Part shown: one piece after another, positions 58,257 to 64,000 of the stretch
Layout: the number at the start of each line of letters is the position of its first letter
Position numbering within the stretch: the first letter of the stretch is position 1
Source of the DNA: Aldersonia sp. NBC_00410
GTDB taxonomy: Bacteria > Actinomycetota > Actinomycetes > Mycobacteriales > Mycobacteriaceae
Assembly: GCF_026342035.1 (NCBI RefSeq)
Contig: NZ_JAPENM010000002.1
Span: forward strand, 637,947 to 701,946
DNA: 64,000 bases
Direction: 5' to 3'
Translations under genes and position numbers: made by a program
The notes under the pieces: model-generated
What the model saw: the letters and a program-made list of their open reading frames with translations, nothing else
What the model was told of the DNA's origin: nothing
Databases searched by the model: none

Positions 58257-58266
58257 GGCGGGATCC

Positions 58267-58983
58267 TCACTTTGCCGGGGTCAGGTTGAGCGGGGTTTGT
58301 CCTGCGGGGAGCGCTGTCAGCGCGGGAACGACCGCCGCCGAATCGGCGACCCAGCCGAAGATGCCGCCCTGTGCGGCGACCATCTCCAGACCGACACGGT
58401 GAAACTCGGGGAAATACGAACCGACACAATCGGATACGACCAGGCACCGGTATCCCCGGTCGTTCGCCTCGCGGACCGTGGTGTGCACGCAGACTTCCGT
58501 GGTCACCCCGGTGACGAGCAAGGTCGTGATACCCGCCGACTCGAGCACCTCGCTCAGTTCCGTGGCGTAAAACGCGCCCTTGCCGGGCTTGTCGATGACC
58601 ACCTCACCCGGAATAGGGGCGAGCTCGTCGATGATGTCGTGGCCGTACTCGCCGCGGATGAGGATCCGCCCGAAAGCACCCGGATCACCGATCCGGGCCG
58701 AGGGCTCGCCTCGGTTCAACTTGGCAGGTGGGCAATCCGACAGGTCGGGCAGATGCCCCTCGCGGGTGTGGATCACCGGCACCCCCATCGACCGCGCGGC
58801 CGCGATCAATCCGGCGAGCGGTTCGATGGTCTGCCGCAACAGCGAAACGTCGTTGCCCAGACTCTCCCCGAATCCACCGGGTAGCAGGAAGTCTCGTTGC
58901 ATATCGATGACCACCAGGGCGACCTGCCCGGGTGGGAGCGGAAACTCGGATGGGGTCGCGGGAACGGTGGCTCTTTCGGTCAT
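58267..58983 (-). CDS. Isochorismatase-family amidohydrolase, probable biuret hydrolase
   Basis: Cysteine hydrolase of 238 residues. The triad is Asp27 (VIDMQRDFL), Lys135 (DKPGKGAF) and Cys165 ([11 protein letters not shown]). [40 protein letters not shown] and [20 protein letters not shown] closely follow biuret amidohydrolase BiuH and the related ureidoacrylate hydrolases. Product with biuret would be allophanate plus ammonia, the substrate of the enzyme encoded just upstream. ATG overlaps that gene's stop (ATGA). Alternative: another ureide amidase such as a RutB-like enzyme, though no rut genes are nearby. Confidence 0.85.
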   Translation of the reverse strand: MTERATVPATPSEFPLPPGQVALVVIDMQRDFLLPGGFGESLGNDVSLLRQTIEPLAGLIAAARSMGVPVIHTREGHLPDLSDCPPAKLNRGEPSARIGDPGAFGRILIRGEYGHDIIDELAPIPGEVVIDKPGKGAFYATELSEVLESAGITTLLVTGVTTEVCVHTTVREANDRGYRCLVVSDCVGSYFPEFHRVGLEMVAAQGGIFGWVADSAAVVPALTALPAGQTPLNLTPAK

Positions 58984-60434
58984 GCGATCGTCCTAACCTG
59001 CGGATGAGAGGACCCTGCGGATGAGAGGGACAGCGAATTGCTCTGCGCGGCAGTCGACCAGCCGGAGCGGTGCTCGTCGAGCACGCGCGCGGCCGCAGTC
59101 AGCAGGGCATCATCGCTGAGCGCCGGCCCGAGCAGCATGAGCGAGACCGGACGGCCGTCCGTAGTTGTACCCATCGGAATCGCGATTCCGGTCAGGTCCA
59201 ACAGATTTCCGAAGTGTGTGTAGGTGCCGAGGATGGTGTTGCACACGATCGGGTCGGCAAGAACCTGCTCGACGGTGAAGGTCGTGCCGATCGTCGGCAC
59301 CGCCAGGACATCCATGTCGGCCCACATCCGTCCGACGCGGGCGCGCAGTTCCTGCAACCGATGTTGCGCGCGGAACGTGTCGACGGCGCTGTACGCCCGA
59401 CCGCCGGTGAAGATCTCGCGCACGACCGGCACGATCGAAGTGGGATGATCGGCGAGGAAGTCACCGAACTCGACCAGCCGCTCGGCCACCCACGGACCTT
59501 GGTAGAGCAGTTCACCGGCTGCCAGAAACGGCTCCAGGGTGGTCTCGACACACCGAAACCCCATACCCGGCAGCGTGTCCCGGATCGACTCGTGCGCCCG
59601 CTGCTGCGCGGTGTCGCCGAAGAACTCCAAGTCGGCCAGCGGTGGTAGCCCGATCCGCAACCGGCCACCATCGAACTCCGGTCCGCGTGGACGCGCCCAT
59701 GGGTCGTCTACGTCGACGTCGTTGACGATCGCGAAGACACGGTCGAGGTCGTCGACCGTGCGGGCCATCATGGTGATGCAGTCCAGAGATTTGCAGGCGG
59801 GGACGAGGCCTACCGCGCTGATCATCCCGCGCGACGGTTTCCAGCCGATGATCCCGTTCAATGCAGCCGGCACGCGGCCGGAGCCGGCCGTGTCGGTGGC
59901 GACGCAGAACGGTACCTCGCCGAGGGCGACGGCCCGCGCCGAGCCCGAACTCGAGCCGCCGCAGATCATGTCGGCGCCGTAGACGCTGCGCGGAATCGGA
60001 TACGGCGTGCGGGTGCCGTTGAGCCCGGTGGCAAATTGGTCGAGCGCGGTCTTTCCGACATACAGTGCACCGGCATCGAGCAGCCGTTGCACGACCGGCG
60101 CGGTCTCCTCGGCGATGTAGGCGTAATCCGGGCACGCGAGCGTGGTCGGCTGCCCGGCGACGTCGATGCTGTCCTTCACTCCGAACGGCACCCCGAACAG
60201 CGGCAGCGCGCGCGCATTGGGACGGCGTTCGAGTTCCGCTGCGGCAGCGAGCAGCTCGGCACGCGGTACCGGCGTGATCCAGGTGCCGTCGTCGCCGTGC
60301 TGGTCGATCAGGTCGGCCACGCGGGTCACGGTCGCAGTGGGTGTCACGGCACCCGCGCGGTGCGCGGTGAGGAGATCCGCCACGCTTGGCCCATCGCTCG
60401 GGCCGGGGCCATATCGGGCGCCCTGATCACTCAT
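58980..60434 (-). CDS. atzF: Allophanate hydrolase (amidase domain)
   Basis: Amidase-signature enzyme of 484 residues. The catalytic triad is Lys87 ([11 protein letters not shown]), a cis-Ser in CGGSSSGSA (161-163) and Ser185 ([10 protein letters not shown]), offset by four from Atz[11 protein letters not shown] and [24 protein letters not shown] are typical of allophanate hydrolases. It converts allophanate to ammonia and carbon dioxide. The C-terminal domain of long allophanate hydrolases is absent, leaving the minimal amidase form. A GntR-type palindrome lies one base upstream of the ATG at 60434 and there is no clear ribosome-binding site, so the true start may be slightly internal. Confidence 0.87.
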   Translation of the reverse strand: MSDQGARYGPGPSDGPSVADLLTAHRAGAVTPTATVTRVADLIDQHGDDGTWITPVPRAELLAAAAELERRPNARALPLFGVPFGVKDSIDVAGQPTTLACPDYAYIAEETAPVVQRLLDAGALYVGKTALDQFATGLNGTRTPYPIPRSVYGADMICGGSSSGSARAVALGEVPFCVATDTAGSGRVPAALNGIIGWKPSRGMISAVGLVPACKSLDCITMMARTVDDLDRVFAIVNDVDVDDPWARPRGPEFDGGRLRIGLPPLADLEFFGDTAQQRAHESIRDTLPGMGFRCVETTLEPFLAAGELLYQGPWVAERLVEFGDFLADHPTSIVPVVREIFTGGRAYSAVDTFRAQHRLQELRARVGRMWADMDVLAVPTIGTTFTVEQVLADPIVCNTILGTYTHFGNLLDLTGIAIPMGTTTDGRPVSLMLLGPALSDDALLTAAARVLDEHRSGWSTAAQSNSLSLSSAGSSHPQVRTIA

Positions 60435-60435
60435 G

Positions 60436-60452
60436 CTGTCGATTGTCGACAG
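60436..60452. promoter_or_regulatory. Palindrome between gntR and the allophanate hydrolase gene
   Basis: CTGTCGATTGTCGACAG has perfect 7-base arms around TTG. It occupies the place of the ribosome-binding site directly before the ATG at 60434, within the 57-base gap after gntR. The likely ligand is the adjacent GntR/FadR-type regulator, repressing the three structural genes. Binding is inferred. Confidence 0.55.
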
Positions 60453-60491
60453 TTTGTGTAAAAGCCAGCGCCCTCGTTTGTATCGAGCGTG

Positions 60492-61160
60492 TTAGCAGAT
60501 GCCCAGATTCAGGTACGTCAGCTCGCCGTGGCTCTCCAGCGCGGCCAGCGCAACGCCGGAATCGTTGGACCGAACCGCATCGAGCAACGCGGCGTGCCGC
60601 CGGATTCCGTCCTCGGGATCGGCGAGGCGCGCCTCCGCACGGAGGTTGCGCGCCATCGGCAACTGCAGCTTGATCAACACCGATGCGTAGACCAGGTCGA
60701 GCTGGCGGTTGCCCGCGATGGCCACGACGGCTTCGTGGAAGCGACGATGGGCGTCGTCGCGGGCAAGCGAATCGTCCCGACCGGCCGCGACCCGCATACC
60801 GTCGAGCGCGTTCTCGATGCCGTCGAATGGATCCGGCGCCACGGGCAGGGGCAGAGCCTGGCTGAGGGCATGTTGTTCGAGCACGCGGCGCAACTCGAAC
60901 AACTGGAGGATGTCGGTTGCCGACCACTCCGACACGCGGAACCCGCGGCGCGGGAGATGCTCGATCAGCCCCTGCTGAGCGAGTAGCCGCAACGCCTCGC
61001 GCACCGGCGCACGACTCACCCCGAGCCGGGCACACACCGTCTCCTCGACGATCCGCTCCCCCGGTTCGAGATCGCCACTGAGCACCTGCGATCGCACGAA
61101 TGTGGTCACCGTTTCCACGAGGCTGACCGGAAGAACGGCGGGTTCCGGCATCGAGGTCAT
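60492..61160 (-). CDS. GntR-family regulator (FadR/FCD type)
   Basis: Protein of 222 residues. The N-terminal winged helix is clear (VRSQVLSGDLEPGERIVEETVCARLGVSRAPVREALRLLAQQGLIEHLPRRGFRV), followed by an all-helical FCD ligand domain with metal-type His residues (DDAHRRFHEAVVAIAGN, RRHAALLDAVRSND, LESHGEL). It is the first gene of the leftward biuret/allophanate cluster, and a palindrome lies between it and the next gene, so it probably senses a pathway compound. ATG at 61160. Confidence 0.88.
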   Translation of the reverse strand: MTSMPEPAVLPVSLVETVTTFVRSQVLSGDLEPGERIVEETVCARLGVSRAPVREALRLLAQQGLIEHLPRRGFRVSEWSATDILQLFELRRVLEQHALSQALPLPVAPDPFDGIENALDGMRVAAGRDDSLARDDAHRRFHEAVVAIAGNRQLDLVYASVLIKLQLPMARNLRAEARLADPEDGIRRHAALLDAVRSNDSGVALAALESHGELTYLNLGIC

Positions 61161-61199
61161 GAGTCGAGTGTACGAACCGGGCCAACTATCGACGTGCCG

Positions 61200-61493
61200 T
61201 CAGGACCAGCGGCGCGTCAGCCCGCGGGTACCCCGGCCCGACCAGCAGCCGGTGTGCCAATGTCTGCGGTCCTCGATGCCGCCGCTGTCGCCGGCCGGCC
61301 ATGCGACGATATGCGCAGTGCCAAGGGTTATTTCGTGGTCGCATCCGGGACACCGGTACACCTTCGTCGCCCGACTGCCGGGCACGGTGCGCACGATGTA
61401 GGGATCGGTTCCACCCGGTCCAGGCTCCGTGCGCCGCAGTGCGTCACCGCGCAACGGCGGCGGAGTCCGTGGTGCGGGCTTTCGGCGAGGCAC
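61200..61493 (-). CDS. Small zinc-ribbon-like protein (annotated in relatives as ATP/GTP-binding protein)
   Basis: Protein of 97 residues from GTG at 61493 (MPRRKPAPRTPPPL). The N-terminal half is basic and Pro/Arg-rich; the C-terminal half has YRCPGCDHEI and HWHTGCW, a CxxC...HxxC zinc site, and ends in a basic RGTRGLTRRWS. Similar small proteins accompany nucS in related actinobacteria, where the ATP/GTP-binding label has little support. A nucleic-acid-binding role beside nucS is inference. Longer open frame to 61625 exists, but it would overlap nucS. Confidence 0.7.
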   Translation of the reverse strand: MPRRKPAPRTPPPLRGDALRRTEPGPGGTDPYIVRTVPGSRATKVYRCPGCDHEITLGTAHIVAWPAGDSGGIEDRRHWHTGCWSGRGTRGLTRRWS

Positions 61494-61561
61494 GCTGCCA
61501 GGATATGCCCACCCGAACGCGGCATCGCGTGCCGACGCTCCGGATCCCGCCGGACCGCCGG

Positions 61562-62248
61562 TCAGAACAGCCGAAACTCCGAATCGTCGATGCCGCGCAG
61601 TCCGTCGTAGTCCAAGGTGACGCAACGGATACCGCGGTCGACCGCGAGTGTCCGGGCCTGCGGCTTGATCTGCTGGGCGGCGAAGACGCCGCTGACCGGC
61701 GCGAGCAACGGATCTCGGTTGAGCAGTTCGAGATAACGGGTCAGCTGTTCGACACCGTCTATCTCACCGCGCCGCTTGATCTCCACCGCGACGCTGCGCC
61801 CATCTGCATTGCGACACATCAGATCCACCGGCCCGATCGCGGTCGGGTACTCCCGTCGAACCAGGGTGTACCCGTCGCCGAGCACCTCGACATGCTCGGC
61901 GAGCAACACCTGCAGGTGCGCCTCCACGCCGTCCTTTACCAAGCCCGGATCGACGCCCAAATCGTGGCTCGAATCGTGCTCGATCTCCTCGATCGTGATG
62001 CGCAGTTCCTCGCCGGCCTTGTTCGTCACCACCCACAGCCGCGGTTCACCGTCGGTCACGGCGCGCTCGTCGAGGCGGCACGGCGGACTCATCCAGTTCA
62101 GCGGCTTGTACGAACCGCCGTCGGAATGCACGAGGACCGAACCGTCGGCTTTGATGAGCAGCAACCGCCGAGCCAATGGCAGGTGGGCGGTGAGTCTGCC
62201 CACGTAGTCGACCTGACAACGGGCGATGACGAGACGCACGTCGCCCAC
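61562..62248 (-). CDS. nucS: Mismatch-specific endonuclease NucS/EndoMS
   Basis: Protein of 228 residues that replaces MutS/MutL in actinobacteria by cutting at mismatches. The N-terminal dimer/DNA domain ([42 protein letters not shown]) is followed by the RecB-like nuclease domain: [36 protein letters not shown] with the catalytic Asp, Glu and Lys. The C terminus EFRLF fits the sliding-clamp-binding tail. GTG at 62248; a GTG three codons later is an alternative. It is divergent from the adenylate cyclase across 35 bases. Confidence 0.96.
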   Translation of the reverse strand: MGDVRLVIARCQVDYVGRLTAHLPLARRLLLIKADGSVLVHSDGGSYKPLNWMSPPCRLDERAVTDGEPRLWVVTNKAGEELRITIEEIEHDSSHDLGVDPGLVKDGVEAHLQVLLAEHVEVLGDGYTLVRREYPTAIGPVDLMCRNADGRSVAVEIKRRGEIDGVEQLTRYLELLNRDPLLAPVSGVFAAQQIKPQARTLAVDRGIRCVTLDYDGLRGIDDSEFRLF

Positions 62249-62283
62249 CCTAGAGCAATCGCTTTCGATACTCTCGAACCACC

Positions 62284-63861
62284 ATGTCGCGATTGCTTCG
62301 GCGCCGTCCGCGGGCCGCCCCGCCGCTGGGTTCCTGGCTGCTCGGCTCGCCGGACGAGGTGAGACACCGGCAGCGACTACGCCTGCGCATCCTGCTGGCG
62401 GTGGTGTTCATCACGACAAACGGGATCGGCGCCGCGGTCGTGTTCCTGCTCGTGTCGATCGTCATCCCCGGCCGGGATCTGATGGCCAGTGAATTCGACA
62501 CGATGAACCATGTCGTGCTGCCGATCTATCTGGTGCTGGCCGCGGGTGTCGGGGGCACGGCCGCCGCGCGGATCGGCATCAACTCGGCGGGTTGGGTCGC
62601 CGACGGCCGAGAACCGACCCAACGTGAGCGCACCGCTGCCCTCGCACTGCCGTGGCGGCTGACCATCCTGCAAGGGTCGCTCTGGCTCGGTGGCGTCGTC
62701 GTGGTCGGCATTACCGCCGCAACCGTCGACCCGGAGGCCGTCCCGAAGGTCTCGTTCACCACCTTGTTCGGCGGCATCACAGTCTGCGCGTTCAGCTATA
62801 TCCTGACCGAGTTCATCTTGCGTGCGGTGGCGGCGAGGGCGTTGGAAGCCGGTCCGGATCTGCGCCGCAATCGCCTTGCCCGGGTCACCGAGCGCACCCT
62901 GCTCGCGTGGTGCCTGGGCACGGGCGCACCGGTGACGGGCCTGATGCTGGTCGCCGTGTTCAGCTTTCGGCAGGACGTCTCGGCGAGCCAACTCGCCATC
63001 GCGGTTCTCGCGCTCGGCTCAATCACCCTCATCTTCGGGTTCGCCCTCACCTTTCTCGGGGCGCGTCAGATCACCGATCCGCTGCGGTCGGTGATCGATG
63101 CGATGGCCAAGATCGAGCACGACGAATTCCCCGGTTCCGTCGTGGTGTACGACGGCAGTGAACTCGGCGCGCTGCAGAGCGGCTTCAATCGGATGGCGGA
63201 GGGCCTGCGCGAACGAGAACGGATCCGCGATCTGTTCGGTCGCCAGGTCGGGCTGGAAGTGGCCGAGGCGGCGTTGGCCCGCAATCCGGAGCTGGGCGGT
63301 GAGGAACGCTATGTCGCAGTGATGTTCATCGATATCGTCGGCTCCACCAAGCTCGCCGCGTCCCGGCCGCCCCGCGAGGTGGTCGACCTGCTCAACCGCT
63401 TCTTCGATGTCGTGGTCAGCGAGGTCGACCGGCACGCCGGCATCATCAACAAGTTCGAGGGCGATGCCGCCCTGGCGGTCTTCGGCGCTCCGGTCGAGCT
63501 CACCGACGCGGCTGGTCGGGCGATGGCCACTGCGCGGGCTGTGCAACGCCGGCTTCCCGACGAGGTGCCGGATTGTACGGCCGCGATCGGTGTCGGCTAC
63601 GGCCTCGGCGTGGCCGGCAACATCGGCGCCCGAAATCGCTTCGAGTACACGGTCATCGGCGACGCGGTGAACGAAGCAGCCCGATTGTGCGAGCTGGCCA
63701 AACAGCATCCGGGCCTGGTCCTCGCGTCCGATCGCGCCCTCGAAGCCGCCGGCGCTGAAGAGGCCGAACGTTGGTGTCTCGGTGAGGAAGTGCAGTTGCG
63801 AGGCCGAAACCTGAATACCCGACTGGCCGCCCCGCGCCAGCATCACACTCGCGCCGGCTGA
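62284..63861 (+). CDS. Membrane-bound class III adenylate cyclase with HAMP domain (Rv1318c-1320c type)
   Basis: Protein of 525 residues. Six hydrophobic segments (about residues 35-265) are followed by a HAMP domain ([23 protein letters not shown]) and a class III cyclase domain: [13 protein letters not shown] and [14 protein letters not shown] hold the metal-binding Asp pair and a substrate Lys, and [15 protein letters not shown] the transition-state Asn and Arg. It makes cAMP in response to an unknown membrane signal. ATG at 62284. It may be opposed by the Rv1339-type phosphodiesterase at 34890. A strong hairpin follows about 100 bases downstream. Confidence 0.94.
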   Translation: MSRLLRRRPRAAPPLGSWLLGSPDEVRHRQRLRLRILLAVVFITTNGIGAAVVFLLVSIVIPGRDLMASEFDTMNHVVLPIYLVLAAGVGGTAAARIGINSAGWVADGREPTQRERTAALALPWRLTILQGSLWLGGVVVVGITAATVDPEAVPKVSFTTLFGGITVCAFSYILTEFILRAVAARALEAGPDLRRNRLARVTERTLLAWCLGTGAPVTGLMLVAVFSFRQDVSASQLAIAVLALGSITLIFGFALTFLGARQITDPLRSVIDAMAKIEHDEFPGSVVVYDGSELGALQSGFNRMAEGLRERERIRDLFGRQVGLEVAEAALARNPELGGEERYVAVMFIDIVGSTKLAASRPPREVVDLLNRFFDVVVSEVDRHAGIINKFEGDAALAVFGAPVELTDAAGRAMATARAVQRRLPDEVPDCTAAIGVGYGLGVAGNIGARNRFEYTVIGDAVNEAARLCELAKQHPGLVLASDRALEAAGAEEAERWCLGEEVQLRGRNLNTRLAAPRQHHTRAG

Positions 63862-63962
63862 TCCCCGGCCGAACGCCCGATATGCCAAAGGGAATTCACC
63901 GGTTCAATTCGATGCCGAGAGCTCGAATCAACCGGATGAAAGGGCTAATAACTCCAGAAATG

Positions 63963-63995
63963 CCGAAGACCCCCAACAATGTTGGGGGTCTTCGG
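63963..63995. terminator. 15-base-pair hairpin after the adenylate cyclase gene
   Basis: CCGAAGACCCCCAAC (63963-63977) and GTTGGGGGTCTTCGG (63981-63995) are perfect reverse complements around the 3-base loop AAT. No T-run follows within the window (TGAAG). The stretch from 63862 to it is AT-richer and shows no gene. Confidence 0.85.
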
Positions 63996-64000
63996 TGAAG

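Overview
The window is 64 kb of high-GC actinobacterial chromosome, almost fully coding, most probably from a mycolic-acid-containing member of the Mycobacteriales such as Nocardia or a close relative. This rests on a single-chain type I fatty acid synthase next to acpS, the GlgE/GlgB/GlgP alpha-glucan set, the CysM/CysO/Mec cysteine pathway, NucS mismatch endonuclease, and a gene order from lprD-like to nucS that matches, as I remember it, Mycobacterium tuberculosis Rv1343c-Rv1320c in mirror image. Species is not determinable from what I can see.

Layout. 1-12214: the end of nuoE and all of nuoF-N (complex I), mostly with 4-base stop/start overlaps. 12190-20299: a small-gene region with a FUSC membrane protein and divergent MarR regulator, L-lactate dehydrogenase, a DUF3618 protein, a Bcp peroxiredoxin, a winged-helix protein, a TetR regulator divergent from a DrrAB-type ABC exporter, and a second TetR. 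Several intergenic gaps carry clear palindromic operators. 20458-30203: acpS and the 3105-residue FAS-I, read leftward from a long promoter region with two copies of a palindrome. 30679-31721: tRNA-Leu(UAG) followed by small unrecognised ORFs and a coding remnant, the least core-like stretch of the window.

31722-43954: conserved core block with lprD-like/DUF3817, rdgB, rph, a Rv1339-type phosphodiesterase, rhomboid, cysM, cysO, mec, a P1-family hydrolase, DUF2017, clpS, pncB and dinG. The murI gene usual in this block is absent. 44100-51341: a tiny 36-codon ORF with good start signals, then glgP, divergent from glgE-glgB. 51426-56595: a metallopeptidase lipoprotein, a thioredoxin-like protein, DUF3817, a decayed acetyl-CoA acetyltransferase, methylmalonyl-CoA epimerase and a DivIVA-domain protein. 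56664-61160: an accessory operon for biuret/allophanate nitrogen use (GntR, allophanate hydrolase, biuret hydrolase-like enzyme, NCS2 permease). 61200-63861: a zinc-binding protein, nucS and a membrane adenylate cyclase, ending in a strong hairpin.

Most notable: the micro-ORF beside glgP, the duplicated fas palindrome, the truncated and frameshifted thiolase lying beside an intact perfect palindrome, the two-residue tail after the CysO diglycine, and two unrelated tandem-repeat blocks that each begin at the 3' end of a gene. Operator and regulator assignments are inferences from position and symmetry.
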